This document shows positions 8,169 to 15,866 of a stretch of 64,000 bases of DNA, piece by piece. The notes under the pieces were generated by a model. That model ran no database searches. It had not been told where the DNA came from and was given only the letters and a program-made list of their open reading frames with translations. The DNA is taken from NCBI RefSeq assembly GCF_021538615.1, contig NZ_JAJHIZ010000003.1, positions 930,001-994,000 on the forward strand. Direction: 5' to 3'. The stretch's first letter is position 1; each line of letters begins with the position of its first letter. Made by a program: the position numbers and the translations under genes. Source of the stretch: Niabella agricola (GTDB taxonomy: Bacteria; Bacteroidota; Bacteroidia; Chitinophagales; Chitinophagaceae).

Positions 8169-8932
8169 TCCGAATCCTGAAATACGTAACCCTCGACATC
8201 TTAAAAAACCGGATCATCATCGTGTATACGGTAATACTGGCACTCTTCTCCTGGAGCGCTTTTGGTCTGGAAGGCAATGCTTCAAAAGGTTTACTAACCG
8301 TGCTCCATATCGTGTTACTGGCCGTACCCCTGGTTGCTGTATTATTCGCCACCATTTATGTTTACAATAATAACGAGTTTATAGAACTGCTGGTTAGCCA
8401 CCCCGTAAAACGCAGTATGATCTGGAAAGCGTTATTCGCCGGGCTTTCGCTTAGCATGACGGTCGCCTACCTTCTGGGAGTAGGAATCCCGTTGCTTGTT
8501 TTTGCGGATGCCGCTACGGCCGGTATCATGATCACGGCCGGAGTGCTGCTTTCAATGATATTTGTGGCCATCGCTTTTCTTGGCAGCATGCTCACCCGTG
8601 ATAAAGCCAAGGGGGTAGGCATCTCCATCCTCCTTTGGCTGTATTTCACCCTGTTGTTTGACGGTCTGATCCTCTTCCTCTATCTTCAGTTTGCCGACTA
8701 CCCCATAGAAAAACCGACAGTGCTGCTTTGCGCACTAAGCCCGGTAGACCTTTGCCGTATCCTTGTTTTGCTCCGGCTGGATGAATCGGCCATGATGGGA
8801 TATACCGGGGCCGTCTTCCGGATTTTTTTTGGTGACACCGGTGGCCTGGTGCTTTCCGGTCTTCTTTTGGGCTTGTGGATACTGCTCCCCTTTCGTCTTT
8901 CACTCAAAAAATTCAGGAAGAAAGATCTGTAA
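8165..8932 (+). CDS. nosY: ABC transporter permease NosY
   Basis: 255 residues with about six transmembrane helices, first near residues 17-35 (VYTVILALFSWSAFGL), then LTVLHIVLLAVPLVAVLFATI, and a last helix GLVLSGLLLGLWILLPF. After the second helix comes YNNNEFIELLVSHPVKR, the ABC-2 permease coupling region conserved in NosY. It forms the membrane channel with NosF. Last gene of the nos operon; a 10-bp inverted repeat follows 32 nt later. No nosR, nosX or additional nosC/G/H genes are present. Confidence 0.92.
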   Translation: MIRILKYVTLDILKNRIIIVYTVILALFSWSAFGLEGNASKGLLTVLHIVLLAVPLVAVLFATIYVYNNNEFIELLVSHPVKRSMIWKALFAGLSLSMTVAYLLGVGIPLLVFADAATAGIMITAGVLLSMIFVAIAFLGSMLTRDKAKGVGISILLWLYFTLLFDGLILFLYLQFADYPIEKPTVLLCALSPVDLCRILVLLRLDESAMMGYTGAVFRIFFGDTGGLVLSGLLLGLWILLPFRLSLKKFRKKDL

Positions 8933-8963
8933 TGATTAAGGCCCGACCAGTTCCGCCCTATTG

Positions 8964-8996
8964 TCAACATTCATAAGCATCCGGCATGAATGTTGG
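8964..8996. terminator. Hairpin between convergent nosY and membrane-protein gene
   Basis: CAACATTCAT (8965-8974) and ATGAATGTTG (8986-8995) form a perfect 10-bp stem with an 11-nt loop in a 77-nt convergent gap. There is no T tract, so if it ends transcription it does so without the canonical tail. Confidence 0.4.
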
Positions 8997-9009
8997 CCAG
9001 CAACCTTGC

Positions 9010-10221
9010 TCAGCTTCGGGTTCTTTGCGAAAAAAACAGTCCACCAGCTCCGGTCAGCAACAGCAGGGCTGCAACCAGCAACATTTCATTCATAAAAGGA
9101 ACCGGGATATATCCAAAGGCGGCAAAGCCCTGTACGGCCAGGAGAAGCTCGTTCAGTACGACACCTGACACAAAAACAAAGGCTGCCACTTTCGCTGGCA
9201 GTGTATAACTGATTGCCCGCTGCACAATATAAAAGCCGGTTAAAAATATACTGTATACACCCAACAATACTAAATGCAAATAAGCGATAACAACCGGGCG
9301 AAAACCAAATACAAGGCGACTGACCGAAGGAATTACGGAAATGACCTGTAACAGGAACTTTAACGTTAGGGCCAGCGCAGCCATATAAAAAAAGATCCGC
9401 GCCTGAGGTACAAATAACCGGCATCTGTTTTGTTGTCGCAGCAGGTATGCACGTACCAGCAATACCAACCATGCACCCAGCTGTAACAGAGCGCCGGCAA
9501 CTGCTGCCAGATATAACCATCCGGGAAGACCAGCCCAAAGTATCGACAGGAAAAAAGTGGGCACAGCTGCTATGATAAATATCCGGAAATATTTTACCGA
9601 CGGGGCGAAAAAAGCGGGCATTAAGGCGGCCGCAAGCGCCATACTGCCAAAGAAAAACCATCCGTTGTATTGAAAATGCAAATAAAAATATATAGCGCCC
9701 ATGTAGTACTGGGCGTTTGTATTGCCGGTGGCCATCATATAGCCAAGAAAAAAAGGACCCGCCGACGAAAGGATATTGAATAGTAAGCCCCCGGTTGCCC
9801 AGGGCACAGAGGGGTGCATTGCGGGCAGTCGCTTGCGGTCTCCGATAAAAAGCACTGCAAACCCCATGGCAACAAAAACCGACAGCGTGGAAAAGGCAAT
9901 GGACAGGACCTGATAACCCTGCAGGGTAAATGCCACCAGCATACCAAAGGCACAGACAAGATTCACTGCGATAAGGCGATCATAGTACTTTCGCCTTGGA
10001 GCTGTAAGATAGGGTTTGGCTATAAGTGCCAAACCGGCATATAACAGGTGACTGATCCACCCGCTAAAAGCAAAATGTGAATGTGCATGCAACAGGTTTT
10101 TTTGCTCCAGATACGGAAAATTAAATGCAATCTTATAGCGCATCAGGGTACCGTACAAGGCTACCAGGGCCAGGTTCAGCAATCCCCACCGCAGCCATTT
10201 TTTCGATCTGTTGTCTTCCAT
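9010..10221 (-). CDS. His-rich multi-spanning membrane protein, distantly heme-copper oxidase-like
   Basis: 403 residues, almost entirely hydrophobic, about 11-12 transmembrane helices. Striking conserved-looking motifs in helices: LLHAHSHFAFSGW (His45, 47, 49) with His58, FYLHFQYNGWFFF (His182), VIAYLHLVLLGVY (His316). Such in-membrane histidines recall heme b and copper ligands of heme-copper oxidase subunit I, but the full six-histidine set and a proton-channel pattern are not evident. The gene starts 6 nt after a Crp/Fnr gene, which follows a RIC/ScdA gene, so it likely takes part in nitric oxide or oxygen metabolism. Function is inferred from context only. Confidence 0.7.
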   Translation of the reverse strand: MEDNRSKKWLRWGLLNLALVALYGTLMRYKIAFNFPYLEQKNLLHAHSHFAFSGWISHLLYAGLALIAKPYLTAPRRKYYDRLIAVNLVCAFGMLVAFTLQGYQVLSIAFSTLSVFVAMGFAVLFIGDRKRLPAMHPSVPWATGGLLFNILSSAGPFFLGYMMATGNTNAQYYMGAIYFYLHFQYNGWFFFGSMALAAALMPAFFAPSVKYFRIFIIAAVPTFFLSILWAGLPGWLYLAAVAGALLQLGAWLVLLVRAYLLRQQNRCRLFVPQARIFFYMAALALTLKFLLQVISVIPSVSRLVFGFRPVVIAYLHLVLLGVYSIFLTGFYIVQRAISYTLPAKVAAFVFVSGVVLNELLLAVQGFAAFGYIPVPFMNEMLLVAALLLLTGAGGLFFSQRTRS

Positions 10222-10227
10222 CGATAA

Positions 10228-10818
10228 TCAATAATACAATTTATGCCTCAGGATCTTTACTTTTCCGTCGTTGCTCATCCGGATCAGCGTCCGGATCACT
10301 GTTTCCACGCGAAGGCCGGTGAAGTCAGCGATTTGTTGCCGGGTATAAGGCACTTGCAGCGGTTTTTCTATTGTTGCCGCGCTCCGGCCCTGCTCCAGAA
10401 AATGAACGATCTTTTCCTCGGGCGTTTGCCGTACCCAAATCTGGGCCGCCATCGCCTTGCTATAAATCCTCCTGGCAAATGTGTAAAGTAAGGCATTCGC
10501 AATCTCTGGATAGTCTTGCAGGATCTTGCAGTATTTTTCCTTCCGGATCTTAACCAGCACACAGGGTGTAACTGCCTGCGCCGTGCTGGGATACGCTTTA
10601 TCCAGTAATAACGGGGGCTCTCCAAAACTCTGCCCCGACCCGAAAATGCCCTGCGTCAGATCCTTTCCCTCTGCATTTGTTGTATACAGCTTTACGGTAC
10701 CCTCCACCAACTGGTAAAAAAAATACGGCATGTTTCCTTCGTGGAAAAGGATCGCACCTTTCTCTACCTTCCGTGCAACACCCCCATAAGCGATTAGTAT
10801 ATTATAGTCGATCTGCAT
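10228..10818 (-). CDS. Crp/Fnr family transcriptional regulator
   Basis: 196 residues: N-terminal cyclic-nucleotide-type beta barrel (EGNMPYFFYQLVEGTVKLY; GQSFGEPPLLL), long dimer helix, and C-terminal Crp-type HTH (YTRQQIADFTGLRVETVIRT). No N-terminal cysteine cluster, so it is not an oxygen-sensing Fe-S FNR; sensing through heme, as in DNR, is possible. In the recognition helix V-E-T-V-I-R, Glu and Arg match those by which FNR reads the GA step of TTGAT, while the FNR Ser is Ile. That fits binding to the TGAT-N4-ATCA site before the nos operon. Middle gene of a three-gene operon. Confidence 0.88.
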   Translation of the reverse strand: MQIDYNILIAYGGVARKVEKGAILFHEGNMPYFFYQLVEGTVKLYTTNAEGKDLTQGIFGSGQSFGEPPLLLDKAYPSTAQAVTPCVLVKIRKEKYCKILQDYPEIANALLYTFARRIYSKAMAAQIWVRQTPEEKIVHFLEQGRSAATIEKPLQVPYTRQQIADFTGLRVETVIRTLIRMSNDGKVKILRHKLYY

Positions 10819-10842
10819 CTTGATGCCACGTCAGAATCTGGA

Positions 10843-11553
10843 TTAATTGACTTTTTCCTGTTCCATTTTAACCGCCTTGGGAAACAGGATATTGTTTTCC
10901 AGGTGTACATGCAGGTGCAGATCTTCTTCAAATTCCTTTAGTAAAGAAAAGGTAACCCGGCAGGTACTGCAGGCATCCTCCGGGGGAGTATAGTTGCCTG
11001 TAAGGGCCGCGATCTTCTCAAAACGTTCGCCTTCCATATGATGTTCATGCATCATCACGCTGATCGGGTCCTCTACCGTTTCAAAAGGTGCACGGGTAGT
11101 TCCGTTTGACGCCAGGCTCCTGATATAGGGAAACAGTATCATTTCCTCTTTTTGCATATGCGCCGATAGTTCAGCAGCACTGTCTTTAAACAGCGCTTCC
11201 ACTGCTTTCAACTCAGGATGCCGGCTCCCGTGTACTGTTGCCACTTTTTCAAGAAAGGGAGTAATCTCCGCAATTTTCGCGGTCACATAACGGTGATGTT
11301 TTTTTTCAATATAGTCCGCCAGTAAATCCGCCGGCCAGCTGGTATATGCCAGCCCCTCCGTTCCCTGCTGGCTCCGCGCCTGTTCCAATGCGCCGATCAG
11401 AATCTCCGGCCCCTGCCCTTTTTTTGCACAGGCTTCCGCAATAGTGCGGTTACCATTGCAGCAGAAATCGATGCCATAGGTCTTAAAAACAGTGGCGGTG
11501 CGGTAGTCTTCAGCCACCAGCGCTCCGATAACGGTTTGTTCATTAATATCCAT
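10843..11553 (-). CDS. ric: Iron-sulfur cluster repair di-iron protein (RIC/ScdA/YtfE)
   Basis: 236 residues from ATG 11553; in-frame ATGs at 11586 and 11592 are possible but the family normally begins close to MDINEQTVIGALV. N-terminal DUF542 domain with YGIDFCCNGN (paired cysteines), then a hemerythrin-like four-helix bundle supplying His/Glu ligands: HHRYVTAK, HGSRHPE, HMQKEEMILFPY, HEHHMEGERF, HLHVHLENNILFP. It repairs Fe-S clusters damaged by nitric oxide or peroxide in the cytoplasm. First gene of an operon with crp/fnr (24-nt gap) and the membrane protein, tying this group to nitrosative stress next to N2O respiration. Confidence 0.92.
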   Translation of the reverse strand: MDINEQTVIGALVAEDYRTATVFKTYGIDFCCNGNRTIAEACAKKGQGPEILIGALEQARSQQGTEGLAYTSWPADLLADYIEKKHHRYVTAKIAEITPFLEKVATVHGSRHPELKAVEALFKDSAAELSAHMQKEEMILFPYIRSLASNGTTRAPFETVEDPISVMMHEHHMEGERFEKIAALTGNYTPPEDACSTCRVTFSLLKEFEEDLHLHVHLENNILFPKAVKMEQEKVN

Positions 11554-11720
11554 ACAATTATTTATTTGAATGTTATACTTTGCCATGCGCATCCGCCGTT
11601 CGCTTATCGCCGGTAGCGACGCGGCTATAAAACGCGTTTGTGCTTCCTATTCCAGATATCCATACCTAACTATCAGCGGCGCTGCTTCTTTATTCCTGAA
11701 GCACTTTTATGAACCCTATA

Positions 11721-11728
11721 CAAAGATA
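11721..11728 (-). promoter_or_regulatory. Promoter -7 element of the ric operon
   Basis: Read on the minus strand, TATCTTTG matches TAnnTTTG. A T-rich TTTTTG lies about 22 nt upstream as -33 candidate. Predicted start near 11714-11718, giving a leader of roughly 160 nt to ATG 11553. Confidence 0.55.
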
Positions 11729-11739
11729 GGAACAAAAAA

Positions 11740-11769
11740 ATAATAAAAGACAAAAATATCTTTTATTAT
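11740..11769. promoter_or_regulatory. Perfect 11-bp inverted repeat, probable operator of the ric operon
   Basis: ATAATAAAAGA (11740-11750) and TCTTTTATTAT (11759-11769) are exact inverted copies separated by 8 nt. The site sits about 12 nt upstream of the -7 element and covers the -33 region, so a bound dimer would block or reposition RNA polymerase. It does not resemble the FNR-type site of the nos promoter, implying a second regulator. Confidence 0.55.
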
Positions 11770-12088
11770 CCTAACAGACTTGTCCGGCCTCCACTCTTCA
11801 AAAAATCTCTCTTTAGCGTACGCACCTTTCAGATACAACCAATAGCTCCCGAAACGGACAATTCAGATCAGCTTCCGGCAGGCCTTATACAATTTCCCGG
11901 CGAATGAGCTTAATAAGGATCGCGATACTCTTTGCGGCAAATATTTTAACCAGGCTTTTACGATGCGTCTTACAGTGTGCATGCTTATAAAAGCAGCTCA
12001 AAATCCCTGCATCAGTAGGATCGTTTCCATCAATCGCATATTCCTCGTTTCAGGCAGCTTTAGTACTTTTACCATAAATGCATATAAT
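11770..12088. other. Intergenic stretch between divergent ric and esterase genes
   Basis: The open frame of the esterase extends upstream to 11963, but this part codes for no signal peptide or domain and is taken as non-coding. No further palindrome or promoter is clear in it. Confidence 0.35.
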
Positions 12089-13318
12089 ATGGTTGAAAAT
12101 CACTTAAAAACCGCTGACGACACCCGCAGACCAAGCTCAAATGCTCGCTTTAACTGGCTGATCTTTGCATTTGTTTTCATCCATTCATCAATGCCGTTAC
12201 AGGCCCAGGATGATAACCTTCCCCAAAGAGATCAAAAGAAGGTAGTGTTCACATCAAAAATCCTGAACGAGCAACGGTCCTTATGGATCTATACGCCTGC
12301 GAACTATCAATCATCCCGTGAAAAATATCCGGTGCTGTATTTGTTGGATCCGGATCAGAACTTCGCTTATGTAACAGAACTGGAGCGCTTTTTATCGGAC
12401 AGGTACCGCATTCCCCAGTTGATCGTTGTTGGCATTGTAAACAACGACCGCAAGAAAGATTTCACTCCTATACACTCCCTAATCTTTAATGGCCGGATAG
12501 ACAGTAGCCTGGCAACTACCGGCGGCGGGAAAGATTTTCTCAACTTTATCAAAAACGAACTCATTCCTTATGTAGACAGGAACTACAGAACCCAGCCTTA
12601 CCGCATACTTTCAGGACATTCCCTGGGCGGTCTGTTTGCAGTGTACTGCAAAGAAGCAGACCCCGGCCTCTTCCAATCGGAGATTGTGATCAGCCCGGCG
12701 ATCTATGGCGGGAATATGGAAATCCTCGGCCGGTTTTCCGGTTTCCTGAGAACGCATTCTGAGCTCACTGGCTACCTATCTTTATCGCTGGGAAATGAAC
12801 CAGGTGGGAAGTTGGCTGCAGATTCGCTTGTTACTCAGTTAAAGCAGTTCGCCCCAAAATTCCTTAAATGGCAATATAACACGTATATGAATGAAGATCA
12901 TTTTTCTGTAGGATACAAGAGTATGTACGATGGGTTACGGTTCATTTTTGGAGACTGGTTTATTAATCCACAGGATACTGCCTCAGTAAGATCTTACCAG
13001 GATATAGCGTTACACTTCGCGCGCCTTTCAAAACAATACGGATACACCATACAAGCTCCGGAAGATTTCATGAATGAATGTGGTTATCAGCGGCTCAATG
13101 GAGGACATGTAGATCAGGCCATTGAAATATTTGCCCGGAATGTCGAAAATCATCCCGGCTCGTCAAACGCCTATGATAGTTTGGGTGAAGCCTACTATTT
13201 AAAAGGAGATTTGAAGAGCGCACTAAAAAATTATAGAAAATCGGTATTGTTAAATCCCCAGAACCAGAACGGAAAGAATTTGATCAGGAAGATCGAAGAT
13301 AAACTACAGCATCGCTAA
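12089..13318 (+). CDS. Secreted alpha/beta-hydrolase esterase with C-terminal TPR repeats
   Basis: 409 residues from ATG 12089, chosen because it puts a signal peptide (FNWLIFAFVFIHSSMPLQAQ) near the start. The middle is a putative esterase of the Fes/IroE/esterase D type: LWIYTPANY, YPVLYLLDPDQNF, YVDRNYRTQPYRI, then the nucleophile elbow SGHSLGG and a late catalytic His in MNEDHFSV. The last 60 residues contain tetratricopeptide repeats (SSNAYDSLGEAYYLKGDLKS), common in Bacteroidota homologues. It probably hydrolyses an ester in the periplasm or at the surface; the substrate is unknown. No siderophore genes are nearby. Confidence 0.85.
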   Translation: MVENHLKTADDTRRPSSNARFNWLIFAFVFIHSSMPLQAQDDNLPQRDQKKVVFTSKILNEQRSLWIYTPANYQSSREKYPVLYLLDPDQNFAYVTELERFLSDRYRIPQLIVVGIVNNDRKKDFTPIHSLIFNGRIDSSLATTGGGKDFLNFIKNELIPYVDRNYRTQPYRILSGHSLGGLFAVYCKEADPGLFQSEIVISPAIYGGNMEILGRFSGFLRTHSELTGYLSLSLGNEPGGKLAADSLVTQLKQFAPKFLKWQYNTYMNEDHFSVGYKSMYDGLRFIFGDWFINPQDTASVRSYQDIALHFARLSKQYGYTIQAPEDFMNECGYQRLNGGHVDQAIEIFARNVENHPGSSNAYDSLGEAYYLKGDLKSALKNYRKSVLLNPQNQNGKNLIRKIEDKLQHR

Positions 13319-13501
13319 GTTTGGAAAAGCCGTATCAGCAATTTCGCTAAAATCCCGGACACATCCGGTATTTAAAAGGGTGCATTTTTATTTATAGCCG
13401 GCAAAGAAGAACCGGATGAAACAGAGCGTCCAGAAGGCTTGCGCAGCAAAAAAAAAGCAACATTTTTTTGTCATCAAATTACCAACCCTTACTTTTGCCG
13501 C

Positions 13502-13589
<88 letters not shown>

Positions 13590-13590
13590 G

Positions 13591-13625
13591 AAACAGAAAG
13601 CGCTGAAACAGCGCTTTCTGTTTTA
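13591..13625 (+). terminator. Intrinsic terminator of tRNA-Ser
   Basis: Two nt after the CCA end, a perfect 15-bp stem (13591-13605 with 13609-13623) closes a three-A loop and ends in TTTT. Confidence 0.85.
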
Positions 13626-14213
13626 CTGAATGCTTCAGTGGCTAGCATCACCCCTGACGAACAATAACTCCAGATCGTTCAAAAGGGCCATGTAGGATAT
13701 TGGGGGGATTGCCCAAATTGGGCATAAAAATTAGCGAACCTTAAATAGGAAAAACGAAATACCTGTTACACCCCAGGATTCCGCTTTAGAACACCTTATT
13801 TTTACATTAAGATGTTACCGGGATATTGACGCTCCGGTTGTCAAAACAATTACCGGCTTGGAGAACCCAGCGAATTTAGCCCATAGTTCGGAACAGGTTG
13901 AACCCGGGATCCTCAACTTCACTATACCAGCATGCCCGCTTCCGCTCATCCCAAAAAATCTGTTTTCACATTTGGCTGATGCATTTCAAAGGAAATGCTT
14001 ATTTCAGTCTTGCATCGTTGCCGGATGGGATACAGATTCTTCCGTTCAAGCAACTGCTCCGATCTCCGGTGTTCCCGGTTTCGAAAAATTGCAATAAAAT
14101 AGCTCCTTCTAAATAGTTTACTGGTAACGGACGGGCAAACAATTTGAAGCTTGCCTTTGAGTTGGTTTTCCAGTGCCCGATCCGGCTGTAACAGTCCTTT
14201 CCACCCGCCTGTG
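13626..14213. other. Intergenic stretch without recognised gene
   Basis: Several overlapping open frames of 70-90 codons exist on both strands, but none shows a domain, signal peptide or coherent composition. No repeat or RNA structure was recognised. Confidence 0.35.
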
Positions 14214-14405
14214 TTAAACAGAAGATTTCAGGTTTGTAATACAGTGGAACGCCAGCCATTCATGGAACTTTTGTATATACTCCGGTTTAAAATGAATAAT
14301 GCGGCCATTTTTGAGCATTATGGTGAAAATTCCGGCTGCTTCAATATACTTTTCAAGTTCAGAATAAGAAAAATTAAACCCTGGGAATATGTCAGTATTG
14401 TTCAC
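14214..14405 (-). CDS. Small hypothetical protein
   Basis: 63 residues, probably from GTG 14405. Composition looks like true protein: an acidic N-terminal helix (YSELEKYIEAAG), then FTIMLKNGRIIHFKPE and FHEWLAFHCI. The 'MLKNGRIIHF-P--...-F--WL' pattern resembles short cytoplasmic proteins seen in many Bacteroidota, of unknown role. It stands alone in a 1.3-kb gene-poor stretch. An alternative start is the internal ATG of MLKNGR. It could be a remnant. Confidence 0.42.
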   Translation of the reverse strand: MNNTDIFPGFNFSYSELEKYIEAAGIFTIMLKNGRIIHFKPEYIQKFHEWLAFHCITNLKSSV

Positions 14406-14918
14406 GATTATATGATTTACTCTATATTAATAGACAACCGCAAGTTATAGATATTGCTAAAGCCGGGCAATCGCTTAAGTATTTTTACTATAAGTTTATT
14501 GAAAATATACGGATATCAGATCAGATAGCGCCAACGGTTATTTTTTAAAACGTCCTTTTCATCATTATTCCTTTTCTTTGTACAGTCATTTGAATCATTT
14601 TAATTCAATCATTTACGTTGGCCAATCGACGTTCGATGAATATAATGACACCGCAAATGAACCCATCTCCGGAGCTGCAATGAACACCTAAGAAACACAA
14701 CCAGGTTGCGATCATTTACCATACCAGGGTAAAGGACGGCAGGATAAAAAAAACGAGACATGAATTTGAAGAATATTATACAAAGCCGCCATGGCTTTAA
14801 AGGAGCACAGGTGATCTCAAATCAGTATCCTGGCAGATACTTGTTTTCTTGCACTTATTGCATAGTTAAAATCATATAAAAGACATCTTATATTGTGTAA
14901 TCCGTTTAGCAAATTTTA
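14406..14918. other. AT-rich upstream region of the response regulator gene
   Basis: About 510 nt, richer in A+T than the surroundings. A 39-codon frame at 14760-14879 is too short and featureless to call. No clear TAnnTTTG promoter was found before 14919. Confidence 0.3.
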
Positions 14919-15596
14919 ATGGAAACCACTCATTTATCATACAAGTCGATATTGGTTATTGATGACCATAAAATGGTTGCTAATGGTATAAAACTGATAG
15001 CAGGCCGGTTGTTTGAATCGTTCTATATGGCACATAGCGGGGCATCGGGCATGAGCCAGGCGCTTCAGAATTTTCCGGAGCTAATCATCGTAGATTTTTA
15101 TCTTCCCGATATCCCGGGCGATTCGCTTGTGCGGCAGCTAAAAGAGAAATTACCATCCGCAAGGATAATGGCCTATTCGTTTTCCTATAGTCCTGACATC
15201 ATTATAAAAATGCTAAAGGCCGGGATTGATGGTTATATTATCAAACGCGAGGATGATGAAGAATTTATAAAAGCGATTCATATGCTAATGCGGGGCCGAG
15301 ACTATTTCTGCAAAGAGGCCCGAGCGCATATAGTAAATCGTTTTTCCACGGCCACCGACGATTTCACCGTTAAACACCTTATTGGTAATACTAAATTTTC
15401 CGGAAAAGAACTGGAGCTGATCCGTCTGTTATGCAAGCAGATGACCACGAAAGAGATCGGTCATTACCTAAGCCTTTCAGAACGTACCATAGAACAATAC
15501 CGAAGCAATATCATGCGTAAATTAAATGCCAAAACACTTGCAGGCGTTATCAAGTTTGCCATTCAGAATGGGGTGGTAATGCTTGATGAACTCTAG
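14919..15596 (+). CDS. NarL/LuxR family response regulator
   Basis: 225 residues. Receiver domain 9-130: acidic pocket Asp15-Asp16, phospho-acceptor Asp59 in LIIVDFYLPD, Ser in MAYSFS at the Thr/Ser switch position and Lys109 in GYIIKRE. C-terminal LuxR-type HTH from about 160: FSGKELELIRLLCKQMTTK, then EIGHYLSLSERTIEQYRSNI and MRKLNAKT, all family hallmarks. Probable partner is the propeller histidine kinase at 18799, which lacks its own receiver; the RCC1-repeat gene lies between them on the opposite strand and is a plausible target. Confidence 0.9.
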   Translation: METTHLSYKSILVIDDHKMVANGIKLIAGRLFESFYMAHSGASGMSQALQNFPELIIVDFYLPDIPGDSLVRQLKEKLPSARIMAYSFSYSPDIIIKMLKAGIDGYIIKREDDEEFIKAIHMLMRGRDYFCKEARAHIVNRFSTATDDFTVKHLIGNTKFSGKELELIRLLCKQMTTKEIGHYLSLSERTIEQYRSNIMRKLNAKTLAGVIKFAIQNGVVMLDEL

Positions 15597-15800
15597 TTGA
15601 ACACCGGGCTTGATGCGCTCCGGATACAGCTTAAAGTAATTCCGCACAGGTTCGTCGGGGCTGAGCGGCCCGATTTCACCTTGCATTTAAAGTGATATGC
15701 CGATCGGATAAAGTTGACGCATAAGCGTAAAACGATTTGAAAATACATCTCCGGGCATATATATAATCAGGGGAAGCTACATGGTATGCGCACAAAGCAA

Positions 15801-15827
15801 AAGAGGGTGTAAAGACTTACCCCTCTT
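15801..15827 (-). terminator. Probable terminator of the RCC1-repeat gene
   Basis: AAGAGGG-T-GTAA pairs with TTAC-CCCTCTT around loop AGAC (11 bp, one bulged T). On the minus strand the stem is followed by the T-rich TTTTGCTTTG. It lies 40 nt past the stop codon at 15867. Confidence 0.5.
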
Positions 15828-15866
15828 CTACTTTGGACAAATATGCAGCTATTGCCTGTTTAAAAT

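Noticed and set aside
10228..10818. Oxygen-sensing [4Fe-4S] FNR
   Set aside because: The protein has only two scattered cysteines and no N-terminal cysteine cluster, so an Fe-S sensor is excluded.
13858..14097. Small gene in the spacer after tRNA-Ser
   Set aside because: Three overlapping frames on both strands are equally open; none has coding character.
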